In this document: positions 8,930-18,188 of the stretch, in pieces
Position numbering within the stretch: the first letter of the stretch is position 1
Layout of the letters: each line of letters starts with the position of its first letter
Assembly (NCBI GenBank): GCA_964595455.1
Contig: CAZQQL010000015.1
Coordinates: forward strand, 1-40,047
Direction of reading: 5' to 3'
DNA: 40,047 nucleotides
From: DAOUEG01 sp964595455
GTDB lineage: Bacteria; Chloroflexota; Dehalococcoidia; Dehalococcoidales; RBG-16-60-22
Program-made: the position numbers and the translations under genes
Notes under the pieces: model-generated
What the model was told of the DNA's origin: nothing
The model's input: only the letters and a program-made list of their open reading frames with translations
Database searches by the model: none

Positions 8930-11356
8930 TCACTTCACCCTTATTTTGAGCTGCTGCCCCAGTTCCTTGAAGAGGCCCGTCCACTCTGTCATCGCCCGGT
9001 CTCCCGCTGCCGCTTTGGCGACTGCTTCTTTATAGCGCGTTTGTACCATATTCCAGTACAGGTTCTGTGCCCGCCACAGGTTGATCGGGAAGGGCAGGTC
9101 ACGGATGAGCCGCGCGGATTCGATGAGCCGCCGCAGCCGGCCGGCATCGTGGGGGTTCTCATAGAAGGCTGACATCTGCCGGTCCAGGTTCTCCTCGAAC
9201 TCGAAACCAAGCCCCTCGCTGTCCAGGTCCACCCGCCATTCTCTGGCCGTTCCGATGAGGTCCCGGACCTCCTCCGCATCGAGACGGGCGCTGTTCAACG
9301 CCCGGTGCAGGTCCATGTTCACGATGAGCTCGGCGGCGGCGCTGAATGCCCTCGGTACCGGCCCTCCCAGCTCCGCCAGGAACCGCATCGGCGGATAACT
9401 GGCCTCGTAAAGCTGCCGGTAGGTGGATTCGATGTCCGTTATCGTCGATTCCAGGATGTACCCCAGCACCTTCCGCTGCTGGTCCTTGAAAAGTGACTTC
9501 AAGGAGTACGACGACCCGCCGAAGCGCTTGTCCAGCAGCCGTACCAGCTCGGTGAAATCTCCGATTGAACAGGCGTCGGTCATCTCTTCCACCATCTCCC
9601 GGTAGGCTTCATCGCTCCGGTGCTCCGCCACGCCCGCGTTGATGACGTGGTCCCCGAAGTGGTAAACCCCGAAGTCCTTGACCGCGGTCTCCTTGGTGAT
9701 CTCCGACATGACCCGGCACTGCCCCATGATGAGCCGTGTCTTCCCGCATTCGGTGGACCGGTAGTCCTGGTTAACGATATCGTAGCAGTAGATGCTCGCC
9801 GGATCGGTGTAGGACTCGAACAGGGAATCGATGGCGTAGTGCGCCACCACCTTGTTGAGGTCCACTATCGCCGGCCGGACGTACCTTTCATATATCTCCC
9901 GCCCATTCCCTTCTCCCGGGACGTTGCTCTTAGCCCGTTCCAGTATCTGGAGAAACTGCTGCTCGATCCCGTCCCCGAACAGCTCCTGTGCCAGTTGTAC
10001 CACCCTTCCGGCATACTCGATGACCTGCACCGTCTCGATGCCGGAGATGTCCTCGAAGAACCAGCCGCAGCTTGTATACATGAGCATGGCGTGCCGCTGG
10101 AGTTCAAGCAGCTTCAGGACCTCGGTCTGCTCTCCCTCGTTCAGCGGGCGTAACGCCTGCTCCGCGAGGTATGCGTCGATGTTTTCCTGAGACCGGTTGA
10201 GGATAACATCGATATACCGGTCCCGGGCCCTCCATGGGTCTTTCAGGTACCGGCGGGCCTGCTCTTCGTACGGTCCGGCCAGGCTGTCCCGGAGGAAGTC
10301 CAGCGATTCTCGCAGCGGCGTCCGCCATGCCTGGTTCCAGCCGGAATGCCGTCCGGTGCTGTCCCCGCAGTCGCTCCACCAGCGGTCGATGCCGTGCATG
10401 CAGCTCCAGGACGTTTTTTCGTTGATCTCCACCTCGTACGCCGGCGGGAGTTTTTCCAGGAACTCTCCGTAATTCGTGATTTTCGCCAGCTTGTTGCGCC
10501 TGATGTAGTCCAGCGCGTACGCCAGCGCCATGTCCCCGAATTTGTGGTGGTGCCCGTACGTCTCGCCGTCCGTGGCGATGTGCACGAGCTGCGCCTCCGT
10601 CCGCTTGTCGGAAAAAGCGCCGGTTAACCGCTTTGCAAACGTTTCCCCGCTGTTGAGCATGTCTCCGAAAGCCACTTCCCGGGATATCGGCCCGTCATAG
10701 AAGAATATTGCGATGTTCCGGCCGGACGGCAGATTGGCGCGGTAAGCCCGCGTCGGGTCGATGGAAGCCATCGGATGTTCCTGCCATTTGGTCGTCCCGA
10801 TCTTCCGGGAGCGTTTCACCTGGTGCGGGGCCAGCACGGTGAATGCTATCCCGAGTTCTGCCATGATTTCCAGCGTTTCGATGTCCACGGCGGTCTCCGG
10901 CAGCCACATGCCTTCCGGCCGCCGTCCGTACCGGTGCTCGAAGTCCCGCATGCCCCAGAACACCTGCGTGTAGCGGTCCCGGTGGTTCGCCAGCGGCATG
11001 ATCATGTGGTTGTACGCCTGCGCCATCGCCGAGCCGTGCCCGGAGAAATTCGCCATGCTCCGGCGGTCCGCATCCAGCACGGCATGGTAGACCACCGGGG
11101 AAGCCTTCTTCATCCAGGAGAGGAGCGTCGGCCCGAAGTCATAGCTGATGCAGGTGTAGTTGTTGTCGATGTTCGTGATGTAGCCCTCGTTGTCGAGGAT
11201 GCGGGACACACTGTTCGGTTCGTAGCACTCGGCGGAGATGCGCTCGTTCCAGTCATGGAACGGAAAGGCTTCGTCCTGGAGTTCGATGTGCTCCAGCCAG
11301 GCGTTCTCCCGCGGCGGCTGGTAAAAATGACCGTGGATGCAGATGTAGCGGTCCAA
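8930..11356 (-). CDS. GH57 family glycoside hydrolase with DUF3536 region
   Basis: This 808-aa protein belongs to glycoside hydrolase family 57. The opening HGHFYQPPRENAW is GH57 region 1. EGMWLPETAVD contains the likely nucleophile Glu154. ATDGETYGHHHKFGD contains the likely acid/base Asp263. The long C-terminal half (about 320-808) matches the DUF3536-type architecture found with trehalose/glycogen genes. GH57 members include alpha-amylases, 4-alpha-glucanotransferases and branching enzymes, so the exact reaction cannot be read from sequence; from its place between treZ and treY it probably shapes maltooligosaccharides for them. The start is TTG at 11356, directly after the treZ TAA with no gap, with GGAGGG four bases upstream inside the treZ end. 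Strong translational coupling is expected. Confidence 0.88.
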   Translation of the reverse strand: MDRYICIHGHFYQPPRENAWLEHIELQDEAFPFHDWNERISAECYEPNSVSRILDNEGYITNIDNNYTCISYDFGPTLLSWMKKASPVVYHAVLDADRRSMANFSGHGSAMAQAYNHMIMPLANHRDRYTQVFWGMRDFEHRYGRRPEGMWLPETAVDIETLEIMAELGIAFTVLAPHQVKRSRKIGTTKWQEHPMASIDPTRAYRANLPSGRNIAIFFYDGPISREVAFGDMLNSGETFAKRLTGAFSDKRTEAQLVHIATDGETYGHHHKFGDMALAYALDYIRRNKLAKITNYGEFLEKLPPAYEVEINEKTSWSCMHGIDRWWSDCGDSTGRHSGWNQAWRTPLRESLDFLRDSLAGPYEEQARRYLKDPWRARDRYIDVILNRSQENIDAYLAEQALRPLNEGEQTEVLKLLELQRHAMLMYTSCGWFFEDISGIETVQVIEYAGRVVQLAQELFGDGIEQQFLQILERAKSNVPGEGNGREIYERYVRPAIVDLNKVVAHYAIDSLFESYTDPASIYCYDIVNQDYRSTECGKTRLIMGQCRVMSEITKETAVKDFGVYHFGDHVINAGVAEHRSDEAYREMVEEMTDACSIGDFTELVRLLDKRFGGSSYSLKSLFKDQQRKVLGYILESTITDIESTYRQLYEASYPPMRFLAELGGPVPRAFSAAAELIVNMDLHRALNSARLDAEEVRDLIGTAREWRVDLDSEGLGFEFEENLDRQMSAFYENPHDAGRLRRLIESARLIRDLPFPINLWRAQNLYWNMVQTRYKEAVAKAAAGDRAMTEWTGLFKELGQQLKIRVK

Positions 11357-13192
11357 TTAACCCTCCTTACGGAACATGATGAATGATCTCCCCGGCAGCG
11401 CCAGCCCGAGCTCGGAACCGGAATGGAGCTCCGGCCCGACCCCGCTGCTCGTGCCGCCCCACCTCTCGGCGGCGGAATCCAGCAGGACCTTCCAGCGGCC
11501 TTCCGGGACCAAGGGCAGAGCTGCGGCCTCTGAATTTATGTTAAATAAAACGACGATGTCGTCCCGCCCATGCCTTCGGCGAACGGTCAGCGTCTTCGTA
11601 CGCTCGTCGCCCCGTACCTCTATGTCCTGCTTGCTGGGCCGCGCCAGGGCCGGTTCTTCCCTCCGGAGCCGGAGCAGTTCGCGGTAGAAATCATGGAGGA
11701 TACGATGATGCCCCTCTTTCATGAGATTGAAATTGAGCTTGCCGGACAGGAACGTGCTCTCCGCCTGGGTATCCGGTACTTCTCCCTCGTGCTTGAAGCC
11801 CGCGAACTCCTCCGCCCTGCCCTTCCGCACCGCTTCGACCAGTTCCGGGTCCGTGTGACTGACAAAGTACGGGAACGGCGCCGTCTCTCCGTATTCCTCC
11901 CCCATGAAAAGAAGCGGCACATACGGGGAAAGCAGCACGAGGCCCGCCGCCAGCTTGAGCGTCGTAAAGTCCACGGAGGCGGCCAGCCGGTCCCCGAGCA
12001 GCCGGTTGCCCACCTGGTCGTGGTTCTGGCTGAACACCACGAACCGCTCCGCCGGGATGCCGGCGGAGGAAGTACCGTGCCGCTTCTTCCTGAATTTCGA
12101 GTATTCCCCGCTGTACACGTAGCCTTCCCGGTACGCTTTCTCCAGGTGCTCCATCCGGCCGTAGTCCTCGTAGTAGCCGTCCTGCTCCCCGGTGATGAGC
12201 GTACGGAGCGAATGGTGGAAATCATCGTTCCACTGGGCGTCGATGCCGTACCCGCCGAGTTCCTTCACCGTGATCAGCCGGGCGTTGTCCGCGGAACTCT
12301 CCCCGATGAGGTAGATACGCCTTCCGAGCTGTTCCCGCAGGTTATGCACCTCGTCCGCCAACTGCTCGAAGAACGTGTACGAGGAATTATCCACGATGGC
12401 GTGCAGGGCGTCCAGCCGCAGCGCGTCGATGTGGAACTCGGTAAACCAGTAAAGCGCGTTATCGATGAAAAAACGCCGGACCTCGTCGCTGTACGGCCCG
12501 TCGAAGTTGAGCGCCGCGCCCCACGGCGTCTTATATCGCTCCGTGAAATAGGGCCCGAACTCCGGCAGCCGGTTTCCTTCCGGCCCCAGGTGGTTATACA
12601 CGACGTCCAGCACCGCCGCCAGTCCTTTCTGGTGACACGCATCCACAAGCCGCTTCAAACCCTCCGGTCCGCCGTACGAGTCCTGCGGGGCATACAGCAG
12701 AACGCCGTCGTAACCCCAGTTGCGAGAACCGGGGAACTGCGCTACCGGCATCAACTCTACCGCCATCACGCCCAGGTCCTTCAGCCTGTCCAGGTGCGCT
12801 ATGACCCCCTCGAAAGTCCCTTCGCGGGTGAAAGTACCGGTGTGAAGTTCGTACAGGACGTAGTCGCTCAGGGAAATGCCGCGCCAGCCGCCGTCCGTCC
12901 AGGGGAATTGAGGCTCCACCACCTCGGAAGGCCCGTGAACGCCCTCCGGCTGATAGCGTGAGGCCGGGTCCGGGTGTTCCCCAACCTCGTCCAAACGGTA
13001 GAGGTACCGCGCGCCGGGCCGTACGTCCGGCAGCAGTCCGTTGAAGTACCCTCGCTCGTCTTTCTCCAGGGCGACCGTGCATTCTTCCGGCGCGGTGATC
13101 ACAACCTCGACGTTATCGTAAAGAGGGGCCCAGACCCGGAACCCCGTCCCTTTTCCCGGCACATAGACCGCCCCTGGTATAGTACGCTCCAT
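11357..13192 (-). CDS. treZ: Maltooligosyltrehalose trehalohydrolase TreZ
   Basis: TreZ (GH13) releases free trehalose from maltooligosyltrehalose made by TreY. An N-terminal CBM48-like domain (GTGFRVWAPLYDNVEVVI) is followed by the catalytic barrel with AVLDVVYNHLGPEGN, IDALRLDALHAIVD (nucleophile Asp), RIYLIGESSADN (acid/base Glu) and VFSQNHDQVGNR. At 611 aa it has the normal length. The frame is open up to 13276, but the ATG at 13192 (MERTIPGAVYVPGKG) is preceded by a GGGGGG Shine-Dalgarno run 6 nt away, and the upstream 28 residues have no family counterpart. It leads the operon treZ-GH57-treY and is divergent from the histidine kinase gene. Confidence 0.93.
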   Translation of the reverse strand: MERTIPGAVYVPGKGTGFRVWAPLYDNVEVVITAPEECTVALEKDERGYFNGLLPDVRPGARYLYRLDEVGEHPDPASRYQPEGVHGPSEVVEPQFPWTDGGWRGISLSDYVLYELHTGTFTREGTFEGVIAHLDRLKDLGVMAVELMPVAQFPGSRNWGYDGVLLYAPQDSYGGPEGLKRLVDACHQKGLAAVLDVVYNHLGPEGNRLPEFGPYFTERYKTPWGAALNFDGPYSDEVRRFFIDNALYWFTEFHIDALRLDALHAIVDNSSYTFFEQLADEVHNLREQLGRRIYLIGESSADNARLITVKELGGYGIDAQWNDDFHHSLRTLITGEQDGYYEDYGRMEHLEKAYREGYVYSGEYSKFRKKRHGTSSAGIPAERFVVFSQNHDQVGNRLLGDRLAASVDFTTLKLAAGLVLLSPYVPLLFMGEEYGETAPFPYFVSHTDPELVEAVRKGRAEEFAGFKHEGEVPDTQAESTFLSGKLNFNLMKEGHHRILHDFYRELLRLRREEPALARPSKQDIEVRGDERTKTLTVRRRHGRDDIVVLFNINSEAAALPLVPEGRWKVLLDSAAERWGGTSSGVGPELHSGSELGLALPGRSFIMFRKEG

Positions 13193-13320
13193 GGAAAACC
13201 CCCCTGACGGACCGGTACTATACAAGGTACCACGCGCATCCCGGAGACGGTAGGGGCAGACGCTTTCCTTTCTCAACAGACCGTCCCGCCAACTTGAAAA
13301 TTCGCCTGTGAAGGGCTACA

Positions 13321-15186
13321 ATGACAATCACGTCTTGTATAACTCCGCAGCGAGCGTATGTGATGGTTCACGAAGACAAATGGCAAAGCTTCGTTGAACA
13401 TTCCAGAGACGGTATCGTCCTTGTCAATGAGACCGGCATCATCGAGGAATGGAACTATAGCGAAGAACTGATCACCGGAATATCACGCTCGGAAGCGCTG
13501 GGCAGTTACCTGTGGGTAATCCAGCACCGCCTCCTGCCCCCTGAAAAGAAACCCCTTTACGACGAATCCGCCTCAAGGGCATTCTTCCAACGGCTGCTGG
13601 CATCGGACGCTTACATCGACGACGATGTAGAAGACCAGATTCAGCGCCCTGACGGCGAGACCCGTTTCATCCAGAGTACGCTCTTCGCCATCGATACCCC
13701 CCAGGGGAAAATGGCCGCCGCTATTCAGCGGGACGTCACCGATCTCCACCTGATGGAAAAGTCCCTGCGGGAAAGCGAGGAGATGTTCCGGCAATACTTC
13801 GAACTCGGTCTGGTGGGTATGGCCATCGAATCCCCCTCAGGCGAGTGGATTGAAGTCAACAAGAGATTTTGTGATATCCTCGGCTACACCTGCGATGAAT
13901 TCAAAACAAAAAAATGGAGAGACCTGGTCCATCCCGGCGATCAAAAAAAAGACCTGGAAAACTTCAGGCAGCTCCAGCAGGGCCGGATAGATCGATACTC
14001 CCTGGAAAAACGCCATATTCACAAAAACGGCGCTACCGTCTACTGTCTCGTCTCCATCGGCTGCTCGAGAAAACCCGACGGCAGCATAGCTTATCTTTAT
14101 GTCCTCGCAGTAGATATCACCAGCCTCAGGCAGACCGAACAGCAGTTGCGGGATTCCGAATCCCGTTACCACGCTCTGTTCGATCAGGCGGCGGACACCA
14201 TCGTCCTGATCGATGTCGCCACAGGAGATGTAGCCCAGTTCAACACCGCCGCCCATGAAAACCTCGGCTATACCCGTGAGGAATTCGCCCGTCTCAGGAT
14301 TTCCGATATCGACGTCCACGAGTCTGAAGAAAACGTAACAAGGACCATCAGGGAAATCGCGCAAGAAGGCGCCCGTACCTTCGAGACGCAGCAGCGGACC
14401 AAATCAGGGGAGATCAGGGATGTCCAGATCAATGCACGGCTTATCGAACTCGGGGGAAGACAATACCTTCAGAGCATCTGGCGTGATGTCACGGAACTCA
14501 AACAGGTCGACCGCCTGAAGGACGAATTCATCGGCATGGTGTCCCATGAGATAAAGACCCCCCTGACCGTCATCATCGGCGCCCTGTCCACCGCCACCAT
14601 GAAAGGACTCCCGGGAGACCAGGCCGAGGAAATGATCCGTGACGCCGTCGAGTACTCCGATATCCTCGCTGATATCGTCGATAACCTCCTCGAACTTTCC
14701 CGGTCCCAGTCCCGGCGCCTCATGCTCCAGAAAGAACCGGCGGACATCCGCAAGATCGCCCAAAGCGTCGTTAATTCCCTGAAAAAGAAATCCCCTGTCC
14801 ACGACCTCGTACTGGATATTCCGCCGGACCTGCCCATCCCCTCTATCGACCGGGTCCGGGCGGAACGGGTCCTTCATAACCTGGTGGAGAACGCCATCAA
14901 GTACTCCCCCCGGGGCGGCGATGTCGTGTTAAAGGCTTCACTGAAAAACGGCGAGATACTGGTCAGCGTCAGCGACCAGGGCATCGGCATTTCCCGGGAA
15001 GACCGGGAAAAACTGTTCCGCAAGTTCGAGCGCCTCAACATCCGGACCGGAGACATCAAGGGAATAGGCCTCGGCCTCAACGTCTGCCGGATACTCGTGG
15101 AAGCCCACGGCGGCCGTATCTGGGTGGAATCCGAACTCGGCCGAGGTTCTACATTCTATTTCACCCTGCCACTTGAACCTGTCTGA
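13321..15186 (+). CDS. Cytosolic multi-PAS sensor histidine kinase
   Basis: No membrane segment is visible, so the kinase should sense an intracellular signal. Three PAS domains occur at about residues 20-140 (WQSFVEHSRDGIVLVNETG), 148-268 (FRQYFELGLVGMAIESPSGEW) and 278-390 (YHALFDQAADTIVLIDVATG), each followed by a PAC-like strand set. The HisKA phosphoacceptor is His409 in GMVSHEIKTPLTV. The ATPase domain has the N-box HNLVENAIKYS, G1 VSDQGIGIS and G2 IGLGLNVCRILVEAHGGRIWVES. The ATG at 13321 has AAGGG five bases upstream; ATG 13363 is an alternative start that keeps all domains. No response regulator is adjacent, so the partner is unknown. Cofactor binding by the PAS domains cannot be judged. 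Confidence 0.9.
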   Translation: MTITSCITPQRAYVMVHEDKWQSFVEHSRDGIVLVNETGIIEEWNYSEELITGISRSEALGSYLWVIQHRLLPPEKKPLYDESASRAFFQRLLASDAYIDDDVEDQIQRPDGETRFIQSTLFAIDTPQGKMAAAIQRDVTDLHLMEKSLRESEEMFRQYFELGLVGMAIESPSGEWIEVNKRFCDILGYTCDEFKTKKWRDLVHPGDQKKDLENFRQLQQGRIDRYSLEKRHIHKNGATVYCLVSIGCSRKPDGSIAYLYVLAVDITSLRQTEQQLRDSESRYHALFDQAADTIVLIDVATGDVAQFNTAAHENLGYTREEFARLRISDIDVHESEENVTRTIREIAQEGARTFETQQRTKSGEIRDVQINARLIELGGRQYLQSIWRDVTELKQVDRLKDEFIGMVSHEIKTPLTVIIGALSTATMKGLPGDQAEEMIRDAVEYSDILADIVDNLLELSRSQSRRLMLQKEPADIRKIAQSVVNSLKKKSPVHDLVLDIPPDLPIPSIDRVRAERVLHNLVENAIKYSPRGGDVVLKASLKNGEILVSVSDQGIGISREDREKLFRKFERLNIRTGDIKGIGLGLNVCRILVEAHGGRIWVESELGRGSTFYFTLPLEPV

Positions 15187-15325
15187 TAAAAGTCCATTCC
15201 GGTACTTCCAGCTTTTTGTCAATACGAGCCGTGCGAAGCAATCCGGTATCCGGGCTGCCCGGCGTCTGAAGGCCCTCGCAGGACACCCTCACGGTTTGGT
15301 TGGCGACGCCATTCCTTATGTCACG

Positions 15326-15354
15326 TTGCCGGTTAGTAAGTAACCCCATATACT
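15326..15354 (+). promoter_or_regulatory. Leaderless promoter of P-type ATPase
   Basis: TTGCCG (15326-15331), a 17-nt spacer and TATACT (15349-15354) are followed after 6 nt by the ATG at 15361. The predicted transcription start coincides with the start codon and no Shine-Dalgarno sequence is present. The layout matches that before glgE. Confidence 0.6.
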
Positions 15355-15360
15355 GTTAGT

Positions 15361-18063
15361 ATGGAGAACTGGCATTCGCTCGAAGCACGAGACGTTCTTT
15401 CCAGACTTGATACTTCCCATGACGGCCTGAAAACGGACGAGGCTGCAGCGCGGCTGAAAACTACCGGCCCTAACGAACTCGAACGCAAGAAACGCGCGCC
15501 CGCCATCGTCATGTTTTTCCGGCAGTTCCTCAGCCCGCTGGTGTATGTCCTGCTCGCCGCCGCTATCGTCGAATTTGTCCTTGGCAAATACGTTGACGCC
15601 TCGGTGATCCTGGCTGTCCTGCTCCTCATGGCCACCATCGGCTTCATCCAGGAAGGCAAAGCCGAGAAGGCCATGGAAGCCCTCCAGCAGCTCGCGGCGC
15701 CCAAATCAAGGGTCAGGCGTGGCAGCAGGGTCGCCGGTATTCAATCCAAAGAAGTCGTCCCGGGCGATGTCCTCGTCCTGGAGACCGGAGATAAGGTCGC
15801 GGCCGATTCCCGCCTCATCGAGGTCGCTAACCTCAAGGTCAACGAAGCCTCCCTGACCGGCGAATCCATGGCCGTGGACAAGCACACCTCCGCGGTGCCG
15901 CCGGACGCCTCCCTGGCGGACCGCAAGAACATGGTCTTCATGGGTACTATCGTGACCAACGGCCGGGCCGCCGCGGTCGTCGTCGGTACCGGCATGGCCA
16001 CGGAGATGGGCAAGATCACCCAGGCCCTGCAGGATGTGAAGCCGGAAAAGACCCCGCTCCAGAAAAGCATCGATACCCTCGGGCGCTATATCATCTTCCT
16101 TGTCCTGGCTACCTGTGCCTTGCTGGTCGGAATAGGGTTCTGGCAGGGCCTGGACTGGCTGGACATCTTCCTCGTCACCGTAGCCGTGGCCGTCGCCGCC
16201 ATCCCGGAAGGCCTGCCCGCCGTGGTGACCGTGGTACTCGCCGCGGGTATGAGATACATGGCCCATCGGAACGCCCTGGTTCGCCGCCTGGTCGCGGTGG
16301 AAACCCTCGGGTCTGCCACCGTTATCTGCTCGGACAAGACCGGCACCCTCACCATGAACGAGATGACCGTGCGTAAGATCTACGCAGATAGCAGGATGCT
16401 GGAAGTCACCGGCGAGGGCTACCAGGTCAAGGGCGAATTCCTCCAGGACGGCGCCCCGGTAAATCCCGCGGAAGATGATACCCTCAGGCTCCTTCTCGAG
16501 GCTGGCACCCTCTGCAATGACGCCCTCCTCTCCTACGACGATGAATACTCCATCGTCGGCGACCCCACGGAAGGAGCCCTCGTCGTGGCCGCGGTGAAAG
16601 CCGGCATGAGCCAGGAAAAGCTCCAGGAGATGTACCCCCGCCTGGATGAAATTCCCTTTCAGAGCGAGCACCGCTACATGGCCACCCTCAATGAGTACCA
16701 TACCGGCCGGCGCGTATTCGTCAAGGGCGCTATCGAAAAGCTCCTCGAATTAAGCGGCAGCCACCTCAGGAACAGACGGCCGGAACCCCTCCGCGACAGC
16801 GATGTCGCCAGCCTCCAGGAAACGGCCGATGGCATGGCCAGAAACGCGCTTCGGGTCATGGCCCTCGCCTACGCCGAATTCCCCGGTGAACTGGCGGAAC
16901 TGGGTGAAGCTGATATCAGAGGCAAGCTGGTCATTATCGGACTCGCCGGCATGATCGACCCGCCCCGCAAAGAAGCCATCGAGGCCGTCAAGAACGCCCG
17001 CAGCGCCGGTATCAAGGTCGTCATGATTACCGGGGACAACAAGCTGACCGCCGAGGCCATCGGACGCGAACTCGACCTTCCCCCCGGCGAGGCCCTGACC
17101 GGCGCCGATATCGGCAGGATGAGCGAACAGGAACTCTCGGATCGCGTGGAAGGCATTTCCGTCATCGCCCGCGTTGAGCCGGTTTTCAAGTTGAAGATCG
17201 TCAACGCCCTCAAGGCCAAAGGTCACGTGGTGGCCATGACCGGCGACGGCGTTAACGATGCTCCCGCCCTGAAGACCGCCGATATCGGCGTCGCCATGGG
17301 CATAACGGGTACCGATGTCGCCAAGGAAGCCGCGGACATGGTGCTCGTGGATGATAACTTCGCCTCGGTCGTCTCCGCGGTGGAAGAAGGCCGGGCTATT
17401 TTCAACCGCCTGCGCAACGTGGTCCTGTTCCTGCTCGCCACCGGCATTGGCGAACTGTTCACCCTGGTACTGGGCATCGTTTTCACCCAGATGGCGCCCC
17501 TGATTGCCCTCCAGATACTCTGGGTTAACCTCGTCACCGGCACGATGATGGCCGTGCCGCTCGGCCTGGAACCGAGGACCGGTGACGAACTCAAGAACCC
17601 GCCGCGCAATCCCAGGGTCGGCCTGCTGTTCCCCGGCATGATATACCGTATCGGATTTCTATCGCTTGCCCTCGGTATCGGCGCGGTGATCCTGTTCGCC
17701 CTCACGGAGCCGATTTACGGAGTGGAAGAAGCCCGGACGATTACCTTCTGCAGCGTGGTCATCTTCGAGTGGCTGGTCGCCTTCAACGCCCGCTCTGATG
17801 AACGCACCATCCTCCAGCTCGGCATCTTCCGCAACCGCTGGATTCTGATGTTCGTCGTCGCCGCCATACTCCTCCAGATGGCGGTCATCTACGTCCCCTT
17901 CCTCCAGACAGCCTTCAACACCGTACCCCTCATGCCCGCGGAATGGGGCATCGCCCTCATACCCGGCGTTGCCATCTTCATCCTGGAGACCATCCGCAAG
18001 AACCTCTGGCCCAGGCTCTTCAGCCGCGGCAAATGGCAGCCCGGCAAAACGAGCGCGCCTTGA
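15361..18063 (+). CDS. P2-type cation-transporting ATPase
   Basis: This 900-aa membrane pump has a full P-type ATPase layout: N-terminal cation-ATPase domain (residues 1-60), M1-M2, actuator loop with SLTGES, M3-M4 with AIPEGLPAVVT, phosphorylation site Asp325 in CSDKTGTLTM, nucleotide domain (about 340-560), hinge MTGDGVNDAPALK, and six C-terminal helices. It resembles SERCA/PMR1-type calcium pumps. The M4 Glu and the M5 Glu (GIGELF) are kept. In M6 the motif WVNLVTDG reads WVNLVTGT, so the Asp that bridges both calcium sites in SERCA is Gly727. Calcium specificity should not be assumed. The ATG is supported by the family N-terminus (WHSLEARDVLSRL) and by the leaderless promoter. It is probably a single-gene unit. 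Confidence 0.92.
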   Translation: MENWHSLEARDVLSRLDTSHDGLKTDEAAARLKTTGPNELERKKRAPAIVMFFRQFLSPLVYVLLAAAIVEFVLGKYVDASVILAVLLLMATIGFIQEGKAEKAMEALQQLAAPKSRVRRGSRVAGIQSKEVVPGDVLVLETGDKVAADSRLIEVANLKVNEASLTGESMAVDKHTSAVPPDASLADRKNMVFMGTIVTNGRAAAVVVGTGMATEMGKITQALQDVKPEKTPLQKSIDTLGRYIIFLVLATCALLVGIGFWQGLDWLDIFLVTVAVAVAAIPEGLPAVVTVVLAAGMRYMAHRNALVRRLVAVETLGSATVICSDKTGTLTMNEMTVRKIYADSRMLEVTGEGYQVKGEFLQDGAPVNPAEDDTLRLLLEAGTLCNDALLSYDDEYSIVGDPTEGALVVAAVKAGMSQEKLQEMYPRLDEIPFQSEHRYMATLNEYHTGRRVFVKGAIEKLLELSGSHLRNRRPEPLRDSDVASLQETADGMARNALRVMALAYAEFPGELAELGEADIRGKLVIIGLAGMIDPPRKEAIEAVKNARSAGIKVVMITGDNKLTAEAIGRELDLPPGEALTGADIGRMSEQELSDRVEGISVIARVEPVFKLKIVNALKAKGHVVAMTGDGVNDAPALKTADIGVAMGITGTDVAKEAADMVLVDDNFASVVSAVEEGRAIFNRLRNVVLFLLATGIGELFTLVLGIVFTQMAPLIALQILWVNLVTGTMMAVPLGLEPRTGDELKNPPRNPRVGLLFPGMIYRIGFLSLALGIGAVILFALTEPIYGVEEARTITFCSVVIFEWLVAFNARSDERTILQLGIFRNRWILMFVVAAILLQMAVIYVPFLQTAFNTVPLMPAEWGIALIPGVAIFILETIRKNLWPRLFSRGKWQPGKTSAP

Positions 18064-18188
18064 AGACCAATTCATGTAACAGTTGGGTGCTTTCTTTGCG
18101 GTCACTTTTACGCTAGAATAACCATATCTCTTCGTTCGTTTTTCTAGACTGACTTCAGGCTTGCTGGCAGGTAAAGGAGGAACGCCAT

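Noticed and set aside
7507..8949. Plus-strand 480-codon frame over treY
   Set aside because: Antisense to treY, which has all its catalytic motifs; no start signal or domain is seen.
13317..13322. TACAAT as -10 of the histidine kinase gene with TTGAAA at 13294
   Set aside because: Spacing is good, but the box overlaps the ATG at 13321, which has its own AAGGG ribosome site; both cannot be right, so I did not list it.
18090..18120. TAGAAT before the radical SAM gene as a promoter
   Set aside because: No acceptable -35 lies 16-18 nt upstream.
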